NCBI GenBank assembly: GCA_001692895.1
Contig: KV748276.1
Coordinates: forward strand, 126,137-190,136
DNA length: 64,000 nucleotides
Direction of reading: 5' to 3'
From: Cenococcum geophilum 1.58
Lineage: Eukaryota > Ascomycota > Dothideomycetes > Gloniales > Gloniaceae
A model generated the notes under the pieces. It saw only the letters and a list, made by a program, of their open reading frames with translations, was not told the origin of the DNA and made no database searches. The position numbers and the translations under genes are program-made. This document shows, one piece after another, positions 48,609-59,307 of this stretch. Within the stretch, counting starts at the first letter, position 1. Every line of letters begins with the position of its first letter.

Positions 48609-50437
48609 ACGTGTTCCACCAGTCATCCGGCCACCCCAGTTATCCGGCCACCCTAGTTATTCAGCCGCCCCACCAAAATTGCGTCGCGTTTTTGACTGAC
48701 TATAGAACAACTATAGGATATATTTAGTATAAAATATAAAAGATTCCTAGTTACTTCTATATTAAGTCCTATTATGGCCTTAAATATAGCACTTTAAATA
48801 CATTAGTGGTGCTTGCTAACGGACCTAAGATATCTAAGCCTGGCTACCCTCCTGCGCTACCCTATTAGCCTTTACGACCAGTAATTAACCTTACTAAACT
48901 ATAAGAGCGCCTCCAGTAGCAATATACTGTCGTCTTTACTGCCTCTTACGTTTTTGATAGTAATTGGCGTAACAAAGCTTAGTGTTCTCCTCTATAAGGA
49001 TTATTGCTAAATATATTGCTATTTAACAACCTTTAATAAGCTAAGCGACTATATGGCTGGTAGGGCTCTGTAACTGGTAATAAAGGCGGTCCTGTATAAG
49101 TTAAGCCTGCTATTAAAGCTGCGCTATAGTATGCGGCATCTCTGCTACCCACTAAGCCCTATTATCTACTGCTGTTGGTAGTAGAGACGGTGTTTAGATA
49201 ACTATTAGCGATATAAGGACGCGATCTGGACAGGATAGGATAAGTCCTATTGCTTAAAATCCGCTCCTAATACTCTGCTCTAAGAATACTACTAGCTATA
49301 TACGCTGGTAGATACTAAGGAACTCCTGCTTGTCTATATGGAAGACTCTCTAGCGCGCGAGCTCTACCACCTTATATTTATACGCTGTCTTAAGTGGGGA
49401 GAAGCAGCTAGTATCTAGAGGCTGTAGGAGATAGGATATATACGTAGGTATATAGAGACTAATGATCTTATTCTCTATACAGTACTGGTTAAACTTAGGC
49501 GTAGTATGGCTATTGTGGCCGTCTAGTATAAGTAGGCGGTAGACTTCAGCCGTACAAGACGCAGTATGTCTATTAAAGTGCTTTAGCCAGGACAGACTAA
49601 GCTAGTCAGTTGTCTAGCCATTATTACTTACTGCGAGCGTTTAGTTAGTAGGTATATCGCGATACCAGCTAGTCTGGTGCAGCTTTCCTAACAGGATTAC
49701 AAAAGGTGGGAGACACTAGCTAGACGCGTTAATACACTTAATAGTTGTGACCTACTCGCGATTACCTGGCTAAATAGTAACTGCTTAACTAATAGTATTA
49801 GAGTATGTTATAACCTTAGACATTCCAGCAACCCCCATTATAAACCCAGTCTTATTAAAATTGTAGCTGTCTTTATTAAGGACGCCGTACGTCTAGCACG
49901 TGTCCTCCATAAGCTTAAACTATACGCCTATCTTAATAGGATCTTCACACAGCGCGCGCTAGAAGTGAAATTTCCTATTCTACTTTGTTTGGAGCTCTAC
50001 CTAAATCTTAATAAAGCGTAACACCTAGTTCTTGCTAATAGGTAGAGGAGGAGGATCTAAGCCGCGAGTAGCGAGTAGGACGTCTGCCATCTATTATATG
50101 TCAATAATCTAAGGCGGAAATCCTTAACGATTAAGGTCTAGGATCCAGCGAACAAGGGCCTGTTCCTCTATAGGAAGTAGCTTTCGTTTCTTCGCGTTAG
50201 CAGCAGCCTGTGGGAGAGCACCTGCAAGGCGGTCTTAGAGGGTTAAGCGAGGGGTATTATATAAGACAGAGACGCGACGGATGTGTATATTTTCATTATT
50301 TTGAAGGACTAAAGCAGCTAGAAGCAGTCTACCTTCTTTCTAGGACAATTAAGGCTATTATGGTGGTGGTAGAGACATTTTAGTATAGAGAGACGCGTTG
50401 ATTTTACTGGGGTGGCCAGATAACTGGTGGAATACGT
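48609..50437 (-). mobile_element. Pogo/Fot1-type DNA transposon, RIP-inactivated (1829 bp)
   Basis: Terminal inverted repeats begin ACGTGTTCCACCAGTCATCC at the left and, complemented, ACGTATTCCACCAGTTATCT at the right; TA on both sides. Subterminal copies of GTTATCCGGCCACCC look like transposase-binding sites. The minus strand encodes a degraded transposase of about 500 residues. It has a CENP-B/HTH region (IEEQALVRWILDLNR near 50160), then NKTGFIMGVAGMSKV, the DDE core with LILDGHNSHTTPKFN, and YLLQPLDTSCFSPLK. Stops in place of Gln/Arg/Trp codons inactivate it. Confidence 0.9.
48700..50390 (-). pseudogene. Pogo/Fot1 transposase, multiple stops
   Basis: Catalytic first Asp region (NFNKTGF) and second Asp in LDGHNSH are readable, in the spacing usual for Fot1-family DDE transposases. 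The N-terminal CENP-B-type DNA-binding part is also visible. At least a dozen TAA/TAG/TGA codons interrupt the frame, many where Q is expected. The element may still have served as a binding-site donor for MITE mobilisation by another copy. Confidence 0.85.
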
Positions 50438-50439
50438 TA

Positions 50440-51150
50440 GCAAGAGCACGTTGCCTACTAATAAACTATTAAGGGAGGAGTTTATAGATACTAGTTAGTT
50501 AGTAAAAGTATAGATTATAATAAATCCTATAAAACTATATAATAAGGAATATATATATATTATTCTTTAATTAACGTCCGATACGGATCCTATCTAGGCC
50601 CAAGCAGACCACTCCCTATATAGGAGAAAATTGTATTAACAGGGAAAAACCCCTAGCATTAGGGGCAGAAAACCCCTATAAGCTACCTTAGTAGGATAAA
50701 AAAACCCCCCCCCCCGGCTTAACCATCTCCGTATGCTGCTAGCGGTTACGTCCTAAGCAATTATCTTAGGCCTTGCGGTTGTGTAGCTCCGGCTTTAACT
50801 CTGGCTTTAGCTCTACCTAGCTAACTACGTTCTAATATAACGCTGTAATCTTCTAGGTTTATTTATACAAAATAACGCATCATGCAAGGCCTTTTCGAGG
50901 AATTGCTACGACATCTCCCTCCAAGCAGGTTCCTAGCATAGCCGTATGGCCGTCACAGGTCGTAATTATGCCCCGTATTGCCGTAATATTGCAGGTCCTT
51001 ACGACAGAGCTGCTAATAGTAACCCTATCCCACGCATTAGCAGTTATGTAGTCCAGTAAGGAATCCAGCTAAAAACGCATAAAAGCATAGGTTACATCGG
51101 GAAAATATTCGCAGGATGAGATTCAAGTAGACTTTGGTTTTCGCGTTTCG
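50440..51150. other. Intervening sequence with a poly-C tract
   Basis: No gene seen. It contains a run of A followed by 11 or 12 C at about 50699-50717 and the short inverted repeat AACCCCTA / TAGGGG near 50645-50675. Confidence 0.5.
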
Positions 51151-51154
51151 CGTA

Positions 51155-51390
51155 ATTGACATGCAATTTGACCAACTTGACACGCAATTGACCAACTTGA
51201 CACGCAATTGACCAATTTGACACATCCAAAAGTCAAATAACACGCAGTTAACCTATTTAACAACTTTAAAAGCTAACTATATATTTCTTAACACGCAGTT
51301 AACCTACTTAATAGCTAACTGTATATTCCTTAACACGCAGTTAACCTATTTAACAACTTTAAAAGCTAACTATATATTCCTTGACATGTA
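51155..51390. repeat. Short tandem repeats (20-bp and about 50-bp units)
   Basis: Three copies of a 20-bp unit TTGACACGCAATTGACCAAC (51157-51225), followed by three copies of a longer unit beginning TTAACACGCAGTTAACCTA and containing AAAAGCTAACTATATATT. The units are related through the ACACGCARTT core. Confidence 0.75.
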
Positions 51391-51464
51391 ATTAAGGTAA
51401 AGTTATATGCTAATTACGCAAATGAATTTTTACACAGTTTTATTACTTAAAGGCTCTGCACAAG

Positions 51465-51860
51465 GCTCTACACGAAGCTCTACACGAAGCTCTACGTACA
51501 GAGGCTCTGCACGAGGCTCTGCGCGAAGCTCTGCGTACGGAGCTCTGCACGAGGCTCTGCGCGAAGCTCTGCGTACGGAGCTCTGCACGAAGCTCTGCAC
51601 GAAGCTCTGCACGAAGCTCTGCACGAAGCTCTGCACGAAGCTCTGCACGAAGCTCTGCACGAAGCTCTGCACGAAGCTCTGCACGAAGCTCTGCACGAAG
51701 CTCTGCACGAAGCTCTGCACGAAGCTCTGCACGAAGCTCTGCACGAAGCTCTGCACGAAGCTCTGCACGAAGCTCTGCACGAAGCTCTGCGTACAAAGGC
51801 TCTGCACGAGGCTCTGCGCGAAGCTCTGCGTACGGAGGCTCTACACGAAGCTCTGCATCG
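51465..51860. repeat. 12-bp minisatellite GAAGCTCTGCAC
   Basis: About 33 units in all; 17 or 18 perfect, uninterrupted copies run from about 51580 to 51788. The flanks consist of variant units (GAGGCTCTGCGC, TACGGAGCTCTG) in a higher-order pattern. Because the unit is a multiple of three without stops, several frames stay open; these are not genes. The repeat is rich in CpA and TpG and shows no RIP. Confidence 0.93.
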
Positions 51861-51949
51861 TCCCGCTATATTCCCGATAGCCTCTCCTATATAGCCACCT
51901 TATTTTTTTTTATCCATCCTTCCTTCCTTACATCCTCCCTACCTAGGGA

Positions 51950-52325
51950 GGCACCAGAACGGCAGCCAGCAGAGGACCGTCACCAGAACTAGACGACCGT
52001 CGCCAGAACCAGACGACCGTCGCCAGAGCCAGACGACTGTCGCCAGAGCCAGATGACCGTCGCTAGAACCAGACGACCGTCGCCGTCGCCAGACGACCGT
52101 CGTTAGAACCAGACGACCGTCGTTAGAACCAGACGACCGTCGCCAGAACTAGACGACCGTTACCAGAACCAGACGACCGTCGCCGTCGCCAGACGACCGT
52201 CGCTAGAACTAGACAACCGTTACCAAAACCAGACGACCGTTGCCAGAGCCAGACGACCGTCGCCAGAGCCAGATGACTGTCGCCAGAACTAGACGACCGT
52301 TGCCAGAACCAGACGACGACCGTTT
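51950..52325. repeat. 20-bp minisatellite AGACGACCGTCGCCAGAACC
   Basis: About 17 copies with point variation (CCAGAGCC, TTAGAACC, TACCAGAACC). Followed by an (AATC) tetranucleotide run at 52350-52382. A second block of the same unit is at 52533-52640. Confidence 0.92.
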
Positions 52326-52532
52326 GAATAACCAGCCAGCAAACACCACGAATGATTCAATCAATCAATCAATCAATCAATCGAATTAAACCAGAGCTTT
52401 AATATTGGCCTGTTACCGAATTAAATTAAGGCCTCCTAGGGAGGCACCCGTTCAAATGTAATCAGGGCCTTTAATCAGGCCGACCCCTCCCCCAAATTAA
52501 ATTATACACTGACACAGGCAGGCAGGTAGGAG

Positions 52533-52640
52533 AGGACCGTCGCCAGAACCAGACCACCGTCGCCAGAGCTAGACGACCGTCGCCAGAGCCAGACGACCGT
52601 TACCAGAACCAGACGACCGTCGCAAGAGCCAGACGACAAC
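52533..52640. repeat. 20-bp minisatellite, second block
   Basis: Same unit as 51950-52325, about five copies, ending in the same exit sequence (GACTAGCCAGCGAACGC then AACGATTC) immediately before the assembly gap. The two blocks and their borders look like a larger duplicated unit that continues into the gap. Confidence 0.88.
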
Positions 52641-52669
52641 GACTAGCCAGCGAACGCTATAAACGATTC

Positions 52670-53249
52670 NNNNNNNNNNNNNNNNNNNNNNNNNNNNNNN
52701 NNNNNNNNNNNNNNNNNNNNNNNNNNNNNNNNNNNNNNNNNNNNNNNNNNNNNNNNNNNNNNNNNNNNNNNNNNNNNNNNNNNNNNNNNNNNNNNNNNNN
52801 NNNNNNNNNNNNNNNNNNNNNNNNNNNNNNNNNNNNNNNNNNNNNNNNNNNNNNNNNNNNNNNNNNNNNNNNNNNNNNNNNNNNNNNNNNNNNNNNNNNN
52901 NNNNNNNNNNNNNNNNNNNNNNNNNNNNNNNNNNNNNNNNNNNNNNNNNNNNNNNNNNNNNNNNNNNNNNNNNNNNNNNNNNNNNNNNNNNNNNNNNNNN
53001 NNNNNNNNNNNNNNNNNNNNNNNNNNNNNNNNNNNNNNNNNNNNNNNNNNNNNNNNNNNNNNNNNNNNNNNNNNNNNNNNNNNNNNNNNNNNNNNNNNNN
53101 NNNNNNNNNNNNNNNNNNNNNNNNNNNNNNNNNNNNNNNNNNNNNNNNNNNNNNNNNNNNNNNNNNNNNNNNNNNNNNNNNNNNNNNNNNNNNNNNNNNN
53201 NNNNNNNNNNNNNNNNNNNNNNNNNNNNNNNNNNNNNNNNNNNNNNNNN
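52670..53249. other. Assembly gap (580 N)
   Basis: Run of N. It starts exactly where the second minisatellite block leads into its AATC-type repeat, so the gap is most likely unresolved tandem repeat. Confidence 0.98.
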
Positions 53250-55190
53250 ATAGGCTAGTCGGTCGAGTTGCCAAATGCCCTCAACTGCGCGCCAATTGCG
53301 TCAACCACCAACCATTGAGGCCATTGGTAGGGTACCATATTTTGCCGATGTAATAGTCCAGGCAATTGTAGTACTGGAAAGTTAGACATGCTAAGGTGTG
53401 TTAAGGGTTACACTCGTCCCTTTATAGATTTATTCCCATAAGACTAATCAAAGTACTATATAACTTGTGCTAATGTGAAGAGGTTTCTCAGAGAGCCGAA
53501 ATAACGGCTTAGGTATAAGTCGATTTTACGCTACCCAAAAAGGACGATCTCTGGATAAAGAGTTATTATCTAAAGATAAATTTAAGTAAACAGCTAATAA
53601 TACATGGAAGTATAATCTTTGGGTTAGGAGCCCACAGCGTAGGTAGGATATTAGATGATTAGACTATGGATGCGATATTAAAAAAGGCCAAAACACGCTA
53701 ACTCCGCGTTATTATTAGCTAGAACGCGGGATTTTAGAAATTTAAGGGCAGTGTAGTACTTAGATTAATACTAAGTAAGTGTAAAATGCCTTATAGTTGG
53801 GATTATAATCCAATAAAGAGGTGGCAAAGCGTTTGGAGATTTAGGGGAAGACAGGATTAAAGATAAAATATAGAAAGAGGGGGTGAGAATAGAGGTCGAC
53901 TTAACGTCGCGGGCCACTTATGCACGGTCCCATCTCGTACCCGGCACCAAAAACTACTAAAAAAGGCCATTTTTAAATACTTATAACTTAATAACAATTA
54001 TAGGTATTAATATAAAAAATTTAATATAATTTATTATATAGTAAATAAATCTTTTTATATAATAAAACGTAAATATTATTATTATTTATACTATAAAGTA
54101 AATTAAAAAAATCGAATTTTAAACATTAAATTTTTAAAAATTTAAGCTAAATATAATAATAAGCTTAATTATATTTTTTATATTTAATTTATTATAATAA
54201 AACTTTAGTTATAATATAAATATACAAATATATTATATATTTAATAATATAATTAATAAACTTTAAATACACTATAATAACTGATTTATATAGAAAATTT
54301 GTAGTAATATAATAACTTTATTATTATTATTAATTCTATTTATTGCCCAATTTAGTCCCTTTTCTAAGTCTATATAGGCTTCTACCTTCTACCTTATTAT
54401 AATTATATAATTAAATTAAATTATTGTTTTTTATATAAATAATTACTACTTTTAAAAGAAATGTAAATTATAAAAAAAATTATAAAAAATTAAGAGCTAT
54501 ACTACCTATAATTTAAAAGGCCTTGCTAGGAAATTTATTAATAAATTCTAAAATAATAGGAGTCTACTAACTTATACTTGGTAAATTTTTATTAGAAGTT
54601 TTAATTTTTAATTTTTAATATATAAATAATAGGGCTATATCTTTATATTTTAGCTTATTATTTAAAAATAAATATTTATAATATATAGTAAAACTTATAT
54701 ATAAAAGGAATAGATTTTAATATATTTTAGTACTATATACTTAACAATAGATACTTACCTTTAATTACTTAACTTTATATATAAGATTTAAACCTTTAAA
54801 TAAAAACGTGTACTTTTACTATATTATTTACTTTTATTAAAATATATATATTAGTATTAGCCTATTATTATAAAAAATTATTTATTATAAAAGTACTATT
54901 AGCTATAAAATTAAAACAGTAAAGGTTTAATAAATGGTTTTAAATATTTATTATATTTATTTTATTTATTATATTTAATTAATTAAAAGGGTTTTAAATA
55001 GAAAAGCTTTTAAAAGCTTTAATAATTTATCTTAGTTAATTAGCGGCCTGTATAATAATAGTTTTAAATAAATTATATATTATAGTATATTAATAAATAA
55101 ATAAACTTAAATTAGCTTTTAATTTTTAAAAATAAGTTCTATTTAAAGGTATTAACTAAGCGCTTATAAATTTAAGGGGGGGGGAGGCTA
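53250..55190. other. RIP-type and extremely AT-rich tract
   Basis: 53250-53930 is moderately AT-rich and unassigned. 53935-55190 is extremely AT-rich, with long TA/AAT/TTA runs, no open frame and almost no CpA or TpG. No element boundaries are visible. Confidence 0.7.
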
Positions 55191-55322
55191 TGGTTATACT
55201 GTAATAAACGAATATTTAATGGAGTAAGGGGCTTAAATTGCGATCGGCAGGTAGCTTAGGTGGGTGGCTAACTCGTATAACTGGCTAAGATGATACTAAA
55301 GCGCTACTAATCCGCACATGTA

Positions 55323-55551
55323 CGGAGGACCGCGTGAAAAGCAATTTCACCTTTCTTTTTGGGACTAGTGGTTTTCCCCCCATGGGGTTGCCCATATGCT
55401 AACGTTTAGGAGTCTTTGGCAGGGTTTAGGGGCAGAGACCGCCCAAAATCTTGTTGCTTGGGCGATAGAGCCCCCGTGACTCTGAGGCCTTATAGGAGGC
55501 AGCCACTGGTCCCAAAAAGGAAAGGGAAATCGCTTTTCGCGCGGTCCTCCG
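55323..55551. mobile_element. 229-bp MITE with about 48-bp terminal inverted repeats, TSD TA
   Basis: Left arm CGGAGGACCGCGTGAAAAGC and right arm (complemented) CGGAGGACCGCGCGAAAAGC pair over about 48 bp, reaching GGGACTAGTGG. TA flanks both sides (55321-55322, 55552-55553), as for Tc1/mariner-type elements. The interior is GC-rich and not RIP-mutated. The termini differ from the pogo-type elements at 47.5-50.4 kb, so this is a separate family. It sits at the edge of the RIP block, 130 bp from the monooxygenase start. Confidence 0.85.
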
Positions 55552-55684
55552 TATCTCCCTTGTATCTACCTGACTCGCAGCTGCCGAAAACGCGATCGTA
55601 ATTACCAGACCTGGAAGCTGCGGAAAGCAAGAATTTGAATACAAAGGTTTGAGGAGCCCTCCGAGCGGATCACTATGGGCAGCA

Positions 55685-57226
55685 ATGGAGTTCTTTCAAG
55701 ACGATCTGAACTGGAACGCAAAAGCTAAGCGTCGCTTCCGAATCATAATCGTTGGCGCTGGGATTGGTGGGCTCTCAGCGGCCATTGGTAAGTTCACATT
55801 TTATAATAGCCCTTAATTTTGCGGTTGAAGGAGAAGCTATTGACAATAAGAGCAGGTCTAAAGCGATCTGGCCATCGCGTAATCGTTCTGGAGCAGGTTC
55901 CTGTGATAGCTGAAGTGGGAGCCGGAATTCAGTTAGCGCCTAATAGTTCTAGAATCCTTGGGCGGTTTGGAGTTTTAGAAGATGTTCTCGAACATACTAC
56001 TTTAATGGTAGCGAACGTGCTCAAGAGATGGACAAATGGACGCGAAATAGGAACTGCGCCAATAATGCCAACGGTCGGACAGCTTTATAGCGCACCTATG
56101 GGCTCAATTCACCGTGGAGATCTACAACGATGTCTCCTGGAAGCCGCAATGTATGAAGGTGTTGATATTCGCACCAGCCATCGAGTGGTTAAAGTTGATG
56201 AGAACTTCGAGGGCCGTGTACAGCTTAGCTCAGGAGAATGGATAGAAGGAGACGCGGTTATCGCCGCTGATGGCATCAAATCTGACATCCGCAAGCAAAT
56301 GGTCGAGGCCCAAGGAGGTGTAGACCACGTTGTGCCCACGGGAGATTCTGCTTATCGCATTACGATTCCAAAGCAGAGGATGCAGCACAATAAACAAGAA
56401 TTGCAGCTGCTCTCGGAGAATTTTGGGAGGCGATGGTATGTTACTTCTAGCCTTGGACGAATAATTCACCATTTAACACACTCTAGGATGGGACCGGGCG
56501 GCCATGTCATGGCGTATCCGGTGAAAAATAATACGATATATAACATGGTCCTCCTTCATCCTCAGAAACCGGGAACTGAAACGGATGAATCGTGGACCCG
56601 GAAAGGCGATAAAGCCGAGATGCTGGACTTCTACAAAAGCTGGGATCCCATGCTCCGTAACCTCATGAGTTACGTTCCCGAAGGTGAACTCCTGGAATGG
56701 ACGTTGAATTCGCATGCTCCGTTGACTTCATGGCACGAAAATAAGTGTGTCTTGATCGGAGATGCTTGCCATCCCATGTGAGTGTTCATTACCTAAGATC
56801 TTGAATCTTTGAGCCATAACCTTTCACAGGTTGCCTTATGTCGCACAAGGTGCCGCACAGGCCATAGAAGATGCTGGAGTCCTTCAAGTATGCTTTGCAT
56901 CCATCAAACGTATATCGGATATTCCCCTTGCCCTTAAGATATATGAAATGGTACGAAAATCTCGCGGGGAAGCCATCCAAAATTCCGCAGCACAGACAAG
57001 AAAAGCATTGCACCTTGCAGACGGTCCTAGACAGCAAGAGCGAGATGCAAATATTGCTGGTGCTGCGTCTGGCGGTTCCAATCCAGATCTGTGGAGTGAT
57101 CGGGCTTGGCAGGACTTTATGTGGGGGACTGATGTGATGAAAGACACAGTAGAGAACTGGGATGAATTGAAGAGGAAAGCGCAAGGGCATCATATACCTA
57201 GCGTTGCAGCTGTATCACACAAGTAA
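55685..57226 (+). CDS. FAD-dependent monooxygenase (salicylate hydroxylase-like)
   Basis: Three exons, 55685-55787, 55856-56777, 56830-57226 (introns 68 and 52 bp), give 473 residues. The N terminus has the dinucleotide-binding VGAGIGGLSAAIGL (glycines 24, 26, 29) followed by VIVLEQ. DAVIAADGIKSDIR is the DG motif that contacts FAD and NADPH. LIGDACHPMLPYVAQG is the GD motif for the FAD ribityl chain. These three define class A aromatic hydroxylases. The likely reaction is NADPH- and O2-dependent hydroxylation of an aromatic acid; the substrate is not deducible. No signal peptide; cytosolic. All motifs are intact, although it is the gene closest to the RIP block. The ATG at 55675 is out of frame, which decides the start. 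Confidence 0.9.
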
Positions 57227-57444
57227 ATATGGGAATACAAAAGCATGTAGAACTTTGAGGCTGTATACCGGAATAAACAGGAAACGAGCGTGAAGACAGT
57301 CATGAAGGTCGCAGAAAGCCTCAAATTTCATTTAGCTGTTGATATGCTCTAGGCATGCTATATTCCAACCATCCCCCTCCTCACCATCCTTATTATCTTC
57401 GTCGGTGTCTATCGATGAGCTTGCGTCTGGCGATAAACTTTCAT

Positions 57445-58865
57445 CTAAAGGAAGCCTCTGTAGTCTGATCCACTCATGGAATGGGCTGGTTCTAGCGGGT
57501 TCGATTGAGAGACAAGGCCCCAGAAGTATGTCAGTCCACTGAATGCCGCGTCCAACTTGCTACCGTCATATTCGTCGAATTCTCGAAAATTATCAACAAC
57601 AATTATCACTGCCCAAAGATTTTTGAATTGCGTTTGGCAAATCCCCGCAAGCCGAACTAGGTGGGAAACGATGTGCTGGTTAACATACTCGGGACGAAAA
57701 GTTTGTATAGATGAAGGCAGGACATTACAGACACTCAATTATGTCTCTGGTGTACCTGTAAGACATTTTCGTCCAATCTCCAGGTGCTTAAGGTTGCTAA
57801 AGTCAGCCAAGGACCCAATCCACCCAGGATCGAATGTATGGTCCCATTGTTTATCCATGTCCAAGTACAAATGGGTCAGCGATTGTACTTGTGACATTAA
57901 AATCTCTTTAATTTCGGAGCAAGTGAATTGCTCTGTCCTGAGTGCGTACCACCTGAAATGAAGGTAAAGGATTTGAGGTGCCTGCAACCCTAATAAGAGT
58001 TTCCGCGGATCGGATGTTCACTGAAGAATACTCTAGGAATACTCGCTTCAGAGAACTGTATGCCGGGGGTGAATCCCATAGTACCTCTTCTTCGGTGTCA
58101 TCATTTGTGTTGGATATCGTATATCCTTCCGGTACCTGAAAAGACGGTAAAGGCAAAAAAGGCCCGATCTGGGCTGAAGACCACTCGATTACTCCGTCCA
58201 AAGCACATGCGCTAAATCTTTTCAAGGATTGCAATTTTTTTGCATGCACCAGTCTCTCCCACGGAGGACTATTAGGCGGCATTCCTCAAAGGGAGATTTC
58301 CTCCAGTCTAGGGAGCAGAGCGAACATTAGTATGACTTGGGCATTTTCAAGGCCAAGATGCAGGGCTTAAATCTACTTTTCATCAAAAGAGAGAGATTTG
58401 TCGAAATCATCGTCACAAAGGTAGCCACATCCGCATCCAATCACTCCTCCACGTCAGGCTCAAAGCTGGAATTGGGTCTAGATTCTCCTCGTTGTTTAAC
58501 GGAGTACCTTAAATGATACCTGCCTTTTGCGCAGCATTAATAAATAGACAAATATCCTCAATCAAGATTGGTGGAGGCTTATAGCCCAGCACGTGCATCT
58601 GATAGCGAACAGCCTAGGCTGAAGTTCAATTCTTTTGACATGGAGGGCGAGGTCGGGCCGTTCAATCATTCGGCGCATAAATGGCTTAAAGGGAATTTCA
58701 TCTTTGCATGCCTTCGTATTGACATACTCGCGGTAGAGAAGCGGTTCTGCACATCTATGGAATGTCCTGAAGACCAAAAAACACGTTCAGGAAGTCCTGC
58801 TTGTCCCAAAGATATGAGAGGATCTCAATAATAAGCTCAGCCGGGTGACCATGTAGGCTGGACAT
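57445..58865 (-). pseudogene. F-box/leucine-rich-repeat-type protein, broken
   Basis: The minus strand begins at 58865 with an F-box, MSSLHGHPAELIIEILSYLW. The frame breaks in a run of six A (plus strand 58776-58781). One base fewer would restore LVFRTFHRCAEPLLYREYV, the usual continuation. Later segments in other frames are consistent with a long leucine-rich tail (LYLDMDKQWDHTF, SLADFSNLKHLEIGRK). Further lesions include a TGA just before 58282, a shift near 57985, and a TAA near 57740 where ETQLSV is expected. Taken together they indicate a pseudogene. F-box proteins of this type choose substrates for SCF ubiquitin ligases. Confidence 0.7.
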
Positions 58866-59307
58866 AATGGGTGGTCGTATGAACGATTTTAGCAGTATTC
58901 CTGATGATCGGGAGGATTTTAAGGCTTGCGGAAGACATTGAAACATAGTTTGACGAGGAGTGTTGGAATTACAAGGTCATGGGGTCACAGCGGAGCTATC
59001 TTGAGGGGGTCAATTGATGATAGAGATGACGCAGACGATGAATATTGATTGATTCGTGATGCAGTAGATGCGGTTGATGTCTATATAGATTGCATGCGGA
59101 CTTCGTCCTCGCAATGTGTCCAGAGCTTAGTCAGCACCTCTCGCTTAATTCTGACAGCCAAGGGCGGGGGAAGATCAGAATGCGAGTTTCCCGCACACCT
59201 CCGCGACTTCCATTCTGGCTCTATATATGGCAGATAGACTTCGAAATTTAAGCGTATCATTATTAGAGACTTCGGATTACGATCAATAACTGTTCAATTT
59301 GTCTTCA
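58866..59307. other. Divergent intergenic region
   Basis: 440 bp between the F-box pseudogene start and the symporter start. No further gene seen. Confidence 0.4.

Noticed and set aside
51407..51880. Long repetitive frames on both strands (up to 157 codons)
   Set aside because: They are by-products of a 12-bp tandem repeat without stops; several frames are open at once and encode only TKLC, VQSF or AELR repeats.
52657..53274. A 205-codon frame across the assembly gap
   Set aside because: It consists almost entirely of N and has no sequence content.
18600..55200. CRISPR-like array or prokaryotic island
   Set aside because: All regular repeats here are fungal minisatellites, LTRs or inverted-repeat elements; there are no spacers and no prokaryotic genes.
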